A stretch of 64,000 bases of DNA from Salinispora arenicola (lineage in GTDB: Bacteria > Actinomycetota > Actinomycetes > Mycobacteriales > Micromonosporaceae): assembly GCF_006716065.1 (NCBI RefSeq), contig NZ_VFOL01000001.1:496001-560000 (forward strand). Direction: 5' to 3'. Under the pieces are notes generated by a model. That model did no database searches and was not told where the DNA came from. It saw only the letters and a program-made list of their open reading frames with translations. Each line of letters begins with the position of its first letter. The stretch's first letter is position 1. Shown one piece after another: positions 1 to 9,250 of the stretch. Made by a program: the position numbers and the translations under genes.

Positions 1-32
1 GACGGACCACTATCCCGTCGCTACCGGTCATC

Positions 33-590
33 TCACTCGTCCGCCGGCGCGGCCACACATGGTCCCCCCGCCCACCACGGCTCGATCAGCCGCAACACCT
101 CGTCCCCGAACGGGTTGACACCGGGACCGGCAGCGAGCGCATGTCCGAGGTGCACGTGCAGGCACTTCACCCGATCCGGCATCCCTCCGGCGGAGATCCC
201 GGCGATCTCCGGCACGTGACCGATCGCCTCCCGGCGCCGGAGATAGTCCTCGTGTGCGGCCCGGTAGCGTGCGGCCAGTTCCGGATCCTCCGTGAGCCGG
301 TCGGCCATCTCCTTCATCAGCCCGGCCGACTCCAGTCGGCTACAGGCCGCCGTCGCCCGCGGACAGGTCAGATAGAACAGCGTCGGGAAGGGCGTGCCGT
401 CCGCGAGGCGCGGTGTCGTCTCCAGCACGTCGGGCAGGGAACACGGGCACCGGTGCGCCACCGCCCGGGTGTCGCGCGGCGCACGGCCGAGTTGCGCCGC
501 CACTGCGGCCAGGTCGGCCGGCGTGGCCGGCTCCCGCTGCGGCAGGGGCACGAGGGACGCCGCAGGCTCCTGCGGCGGTACGACTGTCAC
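33..590 (-). CDS. DUF501 domain-containing protein
   Basis: The 185-residue protein carries the DUF501 pattern: an early HRCPC motif, a central FPTLFYLTCP segment and a C-terminal CLHVHLGHALA segment leading to NPFGDEVL. No function is established for the family. The GTG start has a GAGGAAGG ribosome site about 6 nt upstream. It is the third gene of a leftward run eno - ftsB-like - DUF501, the order found in mycobacteria (Rv1023-Rv1025), where a ppx/gppA phosphatase usually follows; that gene would lie off the left edge. The conserved cysteines and histidines could bind metal, which is inference. Confidence 0.88.
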   Translation of the reverse strand: MTVVPPQEPAASLVPLPQREPATPADLAAVAAQLGRAPRDTRAVAHRCPCSLPDVLETTPRLADGTPFPTLFYLTCPRATAACSRLESAGLMKEMADRLTEDPELAARYRAAHEDYLRRREAIGHVPEIAGISAGGMPDRVKCLHVHLGHALAAGPGVNPFGDEVLRLIEPWWAGGPCVAAPADE

Positions 591-618
591 AGTGTCCTTC
601 CTCGGTAGATGACGGCGC

Positions 619-1251
619 TCACGCGCCAGACCGGTCCTCGTCCGCGGCCGTCACGCTCGACCACAACGTGTCGTACCACCGGTCCGGCACGGCCGGACCG
701 GCCTGCCCGGCGGGGCGGCCCACGTCCTGCGCCGACCCCTCCGGGGCAGGCAGCACGATCATCAGCTGCTCGCCCTCACGGCCCATGAAGAACCGTTCCC
801 GGACTTTGGCCTCGATGTACTTACGGTCCTGCCACTTCGCGGCCTCGGCGGTGAGCTCCTCGATCTCCGCCCGCTGCGCTGCCTGGGCGGCTTCCATGCG
901 GACGATGTCGGCCTGTTGGTCGAGGTAGACCCGAACCGGATAGGTGTAGCCGAGAGCGAGGGCGATCAACACCGCGAACAGCACGGTCGCCCGACCGGTG
1001 GACCGTCGCGGGCGGGGTGCGGAGAGCCGCTTCACCGCGCCGCCGGAGGCCGAGCGCCGGGCGGCGGGACGGTTCGTGGAACGTACACCGTCGGCACCCC
1101 GGACCGCGCCCGGGGCACGGCCGGCGGTCGCCCGCGGCTCGGCGCGGATGCCGCCCGCACGGACCGGCCGAGCACCGGCCGGCCGGCCGGCCCGACCTGG
1201 TCGGCGGACCGGACGGCTTCCACCCGGCGTACGGCGCTGCTCCATCCTCAC
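619..1251 (-). CDS. ftsB: FtsB/DivIC-family septum formation initiator
   Basis: A 210-residue single-pass membrane protein. Residues 1-85 are a basic Arg/Gly/Pro-rich cytoplasmic tail, a hydrophobic helix spans about 88-105, and residues 108-145 form a heptad-like coiled coil ending in the KYIEAKVRERFFMGREGE segment typical of DivIC/FtsB proteins. The family works in the divisome with FtsL and FtsQ, with the coiled coil outside the membrane. The GTG start has a close GGGAGG; an ATG two codons later is possible. Only 27 bp separate it from enolase, so cotranscription is likely, as in mycobacteria. Confidence 0.88.
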   Translation of the reverse strand: MRMEQRRTPGGSRPVRRPGRAGRPAGARPVRAGGIRAEPRATAGRAPGAVRGADGVRSTNRPAARRSASGGAVKRLSAPRPRRSTGRATVLFAVLIALALGYTYPVRVYLDQQADIVRMEAAQAAQRAEIEELTAEAAKWQDRKYIEAKVRERFFMGREGEQLMIVLPAPEGSAQDVGRPAGQAGPAVPDRWYDTLWSSVTAADEDRSGA

Positions 1252-1278
1252 ACCCCTCCCCCGAAGGTTCCGCGTCCG

Positions 1279-2751
<1,473 letters not shown>

Positions 2752-2772
2752 TCAACCGGCATCGGAGTTTGC

Positions 2773-3504
2773 GTGTACTCGACCCGATCGGCGACGCTGG
2801 TCGCCATGTCCGCCACCTCGACCCCGCTCCGCCTGCTCGCCGCGCTGGTCGTCACGTCGCTCACCGTCACCGGCTGTCAAAGCCTCGACGACGCGGGCCG
2901 GGTTATCGGTCGTGCCGACCTGGTCAACGACCTCGCGAGCCGGCTGGACGAGGCTCTGACCCGGACCTACACGGCCGACTACCGACTTTCGGCCGGGCAG
3001 ACGGCGACGATCGCACAGGCCCAGGAGCCGGCCCGCGCCACGTACGACTGGTCAGCAGGGAGGCTGACCGCCACCGAGGATGCAACCACCCGGTGCGAGA
3101 CTGCCGATGGACAGACGGCCTGCACGCTCGATCCGCCCCCGGCCAACACAGCCAAGCCAGCAGTGGCTGTCTTCGCCGCCGCCAGAGGGGAAGGACTGGT
3201 CACCCCTCCGGTGGTCATGAATCTGCTGACTGCCGCCGCCCTGGACCCGGAAGCCACCATCACCAGCAGCAACACCACCCTGGCCGGGCGACAGGCAACC
3301 TGCGTCGAGATACGCCGACCTGCCGACGACCTCGCCGCATGCGTCACCGCCGAGGGGACACTGGGCAGTTTCACCGGTTCCCTGGGCGGCGAACCGGTCA
3401 CGATCACACTGACCGGCTACCGGGAGACCGCCGACCGAACGATGTTCGAGCTGCCGGCGGACAGCGACGTGGTGGATCGCAGGCCTGTGCAGGCGTTGTC
3501 GTAG
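2773..3504 (+). CDS. Putative lipoprotein of unknown function
   Basis: A 243-residue exported protein. After basic residues and a hydrophobic stretch (about 21-31) there is a lipobox VTGC with the acylated cysteine at 35, so it should be anchored outside the membrane. The remainder is Ala/Thr-rich with no recognised domain; cysteines near 108 and 116 may form a disulfide. The GTG start has GGAG 5 nt upstream; an ATG at 2806 would still leave a complete signal peptide. It sits alone on the plus strand between eno and mazG, the place where mycobacteria carry lpqU, but lacks any transglycosylase motif. Confidence 0.8.
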   Translation: MYSTRSATLVAMSATSTPLRLLAALVVTSLTVTGCQSLDDAGRVIGRADLVNDLASRLDEALTRTYTADYRLSAGQTATIAQAQEPARATYDWSAGRLTATEDATTRCETADGQTACTLDPPPANTAKPAVAVFAAARGEGLVTPPVVMNLLTAAALDPEATITSSNTTLAGRQATCVEIRRPADDLAACVTAEGTLGSFTGSLGGEPVTITLTGYRETADRTMFELPADSDVVDRRPVQALS

Positions 3505-3541
3505 CCGGCCTGCGGAGGGGCGGGAGTGGCCGCGGTGGATC

Positions 3542-4528
3542 TCAGCAAACGGTGTCTGTGGCACGTTCGGCTTGGCGGACAGCCTCGGCGTAGGCGAGGG
3601 TGGCACGGCGCAGGGCCGCCTCGGGGTCGAGGCCGGATGCTCGGGCGGCAGCCACCGTGGCCAGCAGGCCGGCGCCGAGCCGCGCCTCCGGGTCGACCTG
3701 CGACTGCGCCGACGGCGGCGGGACCGCGAGATTCACGCGGGCAGCGCGATCGAGGATCTTGGCGGCCAGGGCGAGGGCGGGCTGACTCAGGGCGATGCCG
3801 TCCAGCACCGAGTCGCGCGCCTTCTCCGCCCGCTTGATCCGCTCCCAGTTCTCCTCGATCTCCTTCAGCGTGCCGGCCTGGCCCTCAGCAAAAACGTGCG
3901 GATTACGCCGAACCATCTTGTCGACCAGGTCACCGGCCACATCGTCGACGCTCCACCGCTCGCCCTCGGGCAGTTCCTCGGCGAGCCGGGCGTGCAGCAC
4001 CACCTGGAGCAGTACGTCCCCGAGCTCCTCGCGTAGCGCGTCGGTGTCTCCGGCGCTGATCGCGTCGTACGCCTCGTAGCACTCCTCCAGCAGGAAGCCG
4101 GCCAGACTGCGATGGGTCTGTGCCCGCTTCCACGGGTCACCGCCAGGTGAGGACAGCCGATCCAACACCGCGACCACGTCCAGCAGCCGCGCCCCGGGTG
4201 GATCCCACGATCCGTGCAGCAGCTCCAGCTCGGCGAGCCCCGGCTCACGGGCCAGGCGCAGGCCCAGCTCCCGGGCCAGCGACTCGTCGCCGGCCGGGCC
4301 GGCCAGCCAGACCACCGAACCACGGGTGCGGGCCGTGTCCACCAGGACCGGGACGGCGGGGCCGTCCACCACGGTCACCTCCGCGCCGGCGGACCGGACC
4401 GCCGCGGTCAACTCGCTCTCCGTCCCGGCCAGCACGGGATGCTGACGTACGACGTCCCACGCGGCTGCCGTGAGTAGCCCGGCCGGCAGCCGCGGCGAGG
4501 TGACGAGCAGGAGTATCCGCGCCGTCAT
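3542..4528 (-). CDS. mazG: MazG nucleoside triphosphate pyrophosphohydrolase
   Basis: Hydrolyses (d)NTPs, probably damaged ones, to the monophosphate and pyrophosphate. The 328-residue length agrees with the mycobacterial enzyme (about 325). Residues 1-115 form an actinobacterial N-terminal extension; the MazG helical core follows with the metal-binding pair EECYEAYDAI and EELGDVLLQVVLHA, then NPHVFAEG and IEENWERIKRAEK. The ATG lies 2 nt after the stop of the upstream lipoprotein, implying translational coupling; the pairing with mfd and eno matches mycobacterial gene order. Confidence 0.93.
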   Translation of the reverse strand: MTARILLLVTSPRLPAGLLTAAAWDVVRQHPVLAGTESELTAAVRSAGAEVTVVDGPAVPVLVDTARTRGSVVWLAGPAGDESLARELGLRLAREPGLAELELLHGSWDPPGARLLDVVAVLDRLSSPGGDPWKRAQTHRSLAGFLLEECYEAYDAISAGDTDALREELGDVLLQVVLHARLAEELPEGERWSVDDVAGDLVDKMVRRNPHVFAEGQAGTLKEIEENWERIKRAEKARDSVLDGIALSQPALALAAKILDRAARVNLAVPPPSAQSQVDPEARLGAGLLATVAAARASGLDPEAALRRATLAYAEAVRQAERATDTVC

Positions 4529-4530
4529 GC

Positions 4531-5265
4531 TCAGGCCGGCCGGTCCGCCCCGGTCGGCGGCAGCGGTTGCGGGGTGGAGATGTCGGTGACCGCATCCGAA
4601 CCGGGCTCACCCACCGGCGCGCTCACCGCAACGGCATCGCGGGAGAAGCGGAGCACCGGGAAGTCCAGCGGCCGGTAGCGGGGATTGACGGTGACGTCAT
4701 AGCTCTCGACGGCCGCGACCAGCGCCTTGCGCGTCGCCAACCCGCGTCGCAGCTGGGGACCGTCGAGCTGACCGGCGACGACAGCGTCCGGAACGTCCGG
4801 CTCGATCAGCCCGGCTGCCCGACCGGAAGCGATGACGTCCGCGAGTTCCTGCTCGGTGGGCGCGATCGACGCGCCCACCGGCAACCCGGAAAGGCAGGTG
4901 TCGAGGGCCGCCAGCCGCTGCACGTACTCCGTCTCCGGACGGAGACCGAGCTGACTGGCGACCTGGACCGGGTCCGCCTGACCCCGCGGCCGATAGCCCT
5001 GGTCGACGGACGCCCGGTCACACACGGCAGCGAGCACCAGCGTGCGGACGACCTCAGACCTGGTGGGCAGCTGCGGGGACGGCCCCAGCTCTGACTCCTC
5101 CGTCGCGACAGTGTCCCGCACCTCGTCGAGAATGCCGTCCACGGCACCCTCGGTGATCCGCTGGTCGCCCACGTACGCGGCGACACCCGGCTCGGTACGG
5201 CATCCGGTGAGGGCGACGAGGCCGGCCACCAGGCTGACGGCGGCGACTAGACGGCGAGCACGCAT
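4531..5265 (-). CDS. SurA N-domain-like lipoprotein
   Basis: A 244-residue exported protein. The signal peptide has basic residues 2-5, a hydrophobic core and the lipobox LTGC with Cys22. The following segment, around GVAAYVGDQRITEGAVDGIL, resembles the start of the SurA/PrsA N-terminal chaperone domain, but no parvulin domain is seen, so it is probably a chaperone-like or structural lipoprotein rather than an isomerase. It lies between mfd and mazG in the same direction and is immediately followed by mazG. Function not established. Confidence 0.8.
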   Translation of the reverse strand: MRARRLVAAVSLVAGLVALTGCRTEPGVAAYVGDQRITEGAVDGILDEVRDTVATEESELGPSPQLPTRSEVVRTLVLAAVCDRASVDQGYRPRGQADPVQVASQLGLRPETEYVQRLAALDTCLSGLPVGASIAPTEQELADVIASGRAAGLIEPDVPDAVVAGQLDGPQLRRGLATRKALVAAVESYDVTVNPRYRPLDFPVLRFSRDAVAVSAPVGEPGSDAVTDISTPQPLPPTGADRPA

Positions 5266-5355
5266 GACGGCAACTCTCTCACGCCCGCGGCGCAGGACCC
5301 GACGCCCCCCACGGCTCGCCGTCCGGCCGCGGATGGGCGGGAGCCGCCGCCCGCC

Positions 5356-8300
5356 TCACCGTCCGCCGCGCACCGCCGAACCAGCGGCACCGGCCAGTTC
5401 CCGAGGCTCGCCGAGTACGTCGGCGAGCAGCTGTCCGCACCATTCCAGCAGTGCCTGATCGCGCAGCAGCTCGCCACCGATCCGCCGAGTACTGGGCCGC
5501 GGCACGCTGACCTGTTCCAGCGCCTGCTTGTAGACCGCGTCCGGGTGGTACCGCTTGAGCCGCAGTTGCTTCGAGTCGGGCAGCGGCAACGGGCCGAAGC
5601 GCAGGTGCCGGCCCTGCATGCTGACGTCGGTGAGCCCGTACCGCCGGGCGAGCAGCCGGAACCGGGCCACCGCCACCAGGTTCTGCACCGGGGCCGGCGG
5701 CTCGCCGTAGCGGTCGGTCAGCTCGGCGACCACCGCGCGCAGCCGCTCCTCGTCGCGGGCCTCAGCGAGCTTGCGGTACATCTCCAGGCGTAGCCGTTCC
5801 ACCCCGACGTAGTCGTGCGGCAGGTGCGCGTCCACCGGCAGATCGACCTTGACCTCCGTCTCCTCCTCCGGACGCTCTCCCTTGAACGCCTGCACCGCCT
5901 CGCCGACCATCCGCACGTACAGGTCGAAACCGACGCCCTCGATGTGGCCGGACTGCTCGCCACCGAGCAGGTTGCCGGCGCCCCGGATCTCCAGGTCCTT
6001 CATCGCCACGTACATGCCGGCCCCCAACTCGGTGTGCTGGGCGATGGTGGCCAACCGTTCGTGGGCGTGCTCGGTGAGCGGCTTGTCCGACGGGTAGAGG
6101 AAGTACGCGTACGCCCGCTCCCGACCACGGCCGACCCGGCCCCGGATCTGGTGCAGCTGGGCCAAGCCGAGCAGATCGGCCCGCTCGACGATCAGGGTGT
6201 TGGCGTTCGGGATGTCGATGCCGGACTCGACGATCGTGGTGCAGACCAGGACGTCGAACTGTTTTTCCCAGAAGCCGACCATGACCCGTTCCAGGGCCTC
6301 CTCGCCCAGTTGGCCATGCGCCACCGCAACCCGCGCCTCCGGCACCAGCTCCCGCAGCCTGCGCGCCGCCCGCTCGATCGACTCCACCCGGTTGTGCAGG
6401 TAGAAGACCTGACCGTCGCGGAGTAACTCGCGGTGAATGGCGGCGGCCACCTGCCGCTCGTCGTACACCCCGACCGCGGTGAGCACCGGGTGCCGCTCCT
6501 CCGGCGGGGTGGCGATGGTGGACATCTCCCGGATACCGGTGATCGCCATCTCCAGCGTCCGGGGGATCGGTGTGGCCGACATGCTCAACACGTCAACGGA
6601 GGCCCGCACCGACTTCAGGTGCTCCTTGTGCTCGACGCCGAAACGCTGCTCCTCGTCCACGATGACCAGCCCGAGCGACTTGAACCGGGCGGACGCCTGG
6701 AGCAGCCGGTGGGTGCCGATAACGATGTCGGCGGTGCCGTCGGCGGCCATCGTCAGAGTCTGCTCGGCCTCCTTCGACGTCTGGAACCGGGACAGCTGAC
6801 GAATCGTCGCCGGGAACTGACTCATCCGCTCGGCGAAGGTGTTGTAGTGCTGCTGCACCAGCAGGGTGGTGGGCACGAGCACGGCCACCTGCCGGCCGTC
6901 CTGGATGGCCTTGAACGCCGCCCGGACAGCGATCTCGGTCTTGCCGTAACCGACGTCGCCGCAGATCAGCCGGTCCATCGGGACCGTCTGCTCCATGTCC
7001 CGCTTGACCTCCTCGATCGCCGCGAGCTGGTCCGGCGTCTCCTGCCAGGGGAAGGCGTCCTCCAGCTCCCGCTGCCACGGGGTGTCCGGGCCGAACGGGT
7101 GCCCCTTGGACGCCTTGCGGGCGGCGTAGAGCTGGATGAGCTGCGCGGCGATCTCCCGGACGGCTTTGCGGGCCCGAGCCTTCGACTTCTGCCAGTCCGA
7201 GCCGCCCATCTTGTGCAGGGTCGGCTGCTCGCCGCCGACATACCGGGACAGCTGGTCGAGCTGGTCGGTGGGGACGAAGAGTCGGTCGCCGGGCTGGCCA
7301 CGCTTGCTCGGGGCGTACTCGATGACCAGGTACTCCCGGCTGGCTCCGTTGACGGTGCGCTGCACCAGTTCGACGTACCGGCCGATGCCGTGCTGCTCGT
7401 GCACCACGTGATCGCCGGCCCGCAGCTCCAGCGGATCGATGGTGTTGCGCCGCCGGCTCGGCAGCTTGCGCATGTCCCGCGTCGAGGTGCCTCGGCCGCC
7501 GGTGACGTCATCCCCGGTGAGCAGCACGAAACGGGACGCCGCGTCGACGAAGCCACCTGTCAGCGACCCGCGGCTGACCAGTATCTCGCCGGTGGCCGGT
7601 GCCGCCGGCACCTCGTCGACCAGGCGGACGCCGAGGCCGGCGTCGTGCAGCACCTCGACGGCCCGCTGGGCGGGGCCGTGGCCCTCGAACACCAGCGCCA
7701 CCGACCAGCCCTCGCCGGCCCAACGCTTCAGGTCGTCGACCACCCGTGCCGTCTCGCCGTGATACAGCGGCGCGGGCTGGGCCGCGACGGTCACCGCGAT
7801 CGCGTCGTCCGGAGTGACATCGATCTCGGCCGGCTCGTCCTCCCACGGCTGACGCGCCGGTGCCGTGGCCGGCTCGGCCAGCCCGAACGGGGACACCGTC
7901 CACCACGGCTGACCCAGCGCGCGGGCCCGCACGCGGACGTCGGCGAGCGTTCGGAAGGCGGCGGCACCGAGATCGATCGGGGCCGCGCCGCCGACCGCAG
8001 CCGCGGCCCAGCTGGCCTGGAGGAACTCCGCCGAGGTACGCACCAGGTCGTGCGCCCGGGTGCGGATCCGCTCCGGATCGCAGAGCAGCACGTGGGTACC
8101 CGCGGGCATGGTGTCCAGCAGCAGCTCCATCGAGTCAGCGCCGATCAGCACCGGAGCGAGCGACTCCATCCCCTCAACCGGTATCCCCTCGGCAAGCTTG
8201 TCGAGGATCTCCGCCAACTCCGGGTGGTCGACGGCCAGGGCAGCGGCCCGCTTCCGCACGGCCGGGGTGAGCAACAGCTCCCGGCAGGGCGGAGCCCAGA

Positions 8301-9012
8301 GTTGGCCGACTCCCTCGATGGTGCGTTGGTCGGCCACGGCGAAGGTCCGGATCTCCTCCACCTCGTCGCCCCAGAACTCGACCCGGGCTGGATGCTCGTC
8401 GGTGGGCGGGAAGACGTCCAGAATACCGCCGCGCACCGCGAACTCACCGCGCTTGGTGACCAGGTCCACCCGCGCGTACGCCAGGTCGGTGAGCCGGCGT
8501 GCCAGGTCTTCGAGGTCAGCCTCGTCGCCGGCGGCCAGCCGCACCGGCTCCAGCTCCCCCAGCCCCTTGAGCTGCGGTTGCAGCAGGGACCGGACCGGAG
8601 CGACGATCACCCGCAGCGGGCCGTGGCGCCCCTGCGAGTCGGCCGCGTCGGGGTGGGCGAGGCGACGGAGCACAGCCAGCCGGCGACCCACCGTGTCCGA
8701 ACGCGGCGAGAGCCGTTCGTGCGGCAACGTCTCCCAGGATGGGAAGACCGACACCTGGTCGGCCGGGATCAGGCAGCCCAGTGCGGCGGCCAGGTCGTCG
8801 GCCTCCCGGGTGGTCGCGGTGACCGCCAGCACGGGGCGTCCCGCGCCCCCCACGGGCTCGTCGGCCGCGATGGCGGCAACCGCGAAGGGGCGTAGCGCCG
8901 GCGGTGCGGTCAGGTCGAGCCCGTCGACCTGGGCCGCGCCGGACCGCGCCAGGTCCCTGGCCCGGGCCAGGGCCGGGTCGGTGAGGGCGGCGACGAAAAG
9001 TCCGGTGAGCAT
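5356..9012 (-). CDS. mfd: Transcription-repair coupling factor Mfd
   Basis: A DNA translocase that removes RNA polymerase stalled at lesions and recruits UvrA. The 1218-residue product has the full domain order: N-terminal UvrB-like part (VSVFPSWETLPHERLSPR), the RNA polymerase-interacting domain (DHVVHEQHGIGRYVEL), the helicase core with Walker A GDVGYGKTEIA, the DEEQRFG box, SATPIPRTLEMA and the GRVGRGRERAYAYF motif, and the C-terminal TRCF domain. The ATG at 9012 is chosen because GGAAG precedes it by about 8 nt; an in-frame GTG five codons upstream lacks a ribosome site. It diverges from ppc across a region rich in inverted repeats. Confidence 0.97.
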   Translation of the reverse strand: MLTGLFVAALTDPALARARDLARSGAAQVDGLDLTAPPALRPFAVAAIAADEPVGGAGRPVLAVTATTREADDLAAALGCLIPADQVSVFPSWETLPHERLSPRSDTVGRRLAVLRRLAHPDAADSQGRHGPLRVIVAPVRSLLQPQLKGLGELEPVRLAAGDEADLEDLARRLTDLAYARVDLVTKRGEFAVRGGILDVFPPTDEHPARVEFWGDEVEEIRTFAVADQRTIEGVGQLWAPPCRELLLTPAVRKRAAALAVDHPELAEILDKLAEGIPVEGMESLAPVLIGADSMELLLDTMPAGTHVLLCDPERIRTRAHDLVRTSAEFLQASWAAAAVGGAAPIDLGAAAFRTLADVRVRARALGQPWWTVSPFGLAEPATAPARQPWEDEPAEIDVTPDDAIAVTVAAQPAPLYHGETARVVDDLKRWAGEGWSVALVFEGHGPAQRAVEVLHDAGLGVRLVDEVPAAPATGEILVSRGSLTGGFVDAASRFVLLTGDDVTGGRGTSTRDMRKLPSRRRNTIDPLELRAGDHVVHEQHGIGRYVELVQRTVNGASREYLVIEYAPSKRGQPGDRLFVPTDQLDQLSRYVGGEQPTLHKMGGSDWQKSKARARKAVREIAAQLIQLYAARKASKGHPFGPDTPWQRELEDAFPWQETPDQLAAIEEVKRDMEQTVPMDRLICGDVGYGKTEIAVRAAFKAIQDGRQVAVLVPTTLLVQQHYNTFAERMSQFPATIRQLSRFQTSKEAEQTLTMAADGTADIVIGTHRLLQASARFKSLGLVIVDEEQRFGVEHKEHLKSVRASVDVLSMSATPIPRTLEMAITGIREMSTIATPPEERHPVLTAVGVYDERQVAAAIHRELLRDGQVFYLHNRVESIERAARRLRELVPEARVAVAHGQLGEEALERVMVGFWEKQFDVLVCTTIVESGIDIPNANTLIVERADLLGLAQLHQIRGRVGRGRERAYAYFLYPSDKPLTEHAHERLATIAQHTELGAGMYVAMKDLEIRGAGNLLGGEQSGHIEGVGFDLYVRMVGEAVQAFKGERPEEETEVKVDLPVDAHLPHDYVGVERLRLEMYRKLAEARDEERLRAVVAELTDRYGEPPAPVQNLVAVARFRLLARRYGLTDVSMQGRHLRFGPLPLPDSKQLRLKRYHPDAVYKQALEQVSVPRPSTRRIGGELLRDQALLEWCGQLLADVLGEPRELAGAAGSAVRGGR

Positions 9013-9045
9013 GGTGACCACTTCCACGGCGACGGCACGACGAGC

Positions 9046-9071
9046 ACCCCTCGTCCGGCCGGACGAGGGGT
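9046..9071. promoter_or_regulatory. Perfect 26-bp palindrome between mfd and ppc
   Basis: An uninterrupted perfect palindrome, ACCCCTCGTCC around a central GGCC-type core with the mirror arm GGACGAGGGGT. It lies 34 bp upstream of the mfd start. Its position before rather than after a gene argues against a simple terminator; an operator or a 5'-UTR hairpin on the mfd transcript is more likely. Confidence 0.55.
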
Positions 9072-9132
9072 TATCACGCCGACCCTATCTCCCCGGGAGG
9101 GGATCGACGTCCACGTGACGCGGATCCCACGA

Positions 9133-9170
9133 GGGCCCCTGCCCACTGACTGGGCATCGAAAAGGGGCCC
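9133..9170. repeat. Nested inverted repeat between mfd and ppc
   Basis: Outer arms GGGCCCCT (9133-9140) and AGGGGCCC (9163-9170) enclose a second stem GCCCA/TGGGC (9141-9145, 9151-9155). The AAGGGGCCC type of motif may be a repeated intergenic element in this genus; that needs a genome count. Confidence 0.5.
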
Positions 9171-9195
9171 TTCCGCTCCGCCCGGTCCACACGGT

Positions 9196-9201
9196 TACCA
9201 T
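9196..9201 (+). promoter_or_regulatory. Candidate -10 box for ppc
   Basis: TACCAT, placing initiation near 9208 and leaving a leader of about 43 nt that carries the AAGGAG ribosome site. The -35 region is not recognisable. Confidence 0.35.
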
Positions 9202-9211
9202 CCTGGAAGTC

Positions 9212-9225
9212 GGACAGCGCTGTCC
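9212..9225. promoter_or_regulatory. 14-bp palindrome at the presumed ppc transcription start
   Basis: GGACAGCGCTGTCC is a perfect palindrome just downstream of the candidate ppc -10 box, where a repressor could block initiation. No regulator is identified. Confidence 0.4.
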
Positions 9226-9250
9226 TTCGTACTCACGTAAGGAGCGCATT

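Noticed and set aside
6433..8895. 820-codon open frame antisense to mfd
   Set aside because: Arg/Gly/His-rich composition without domain motifs; it mirrors the third-position GC bias of mfd on the other strand.
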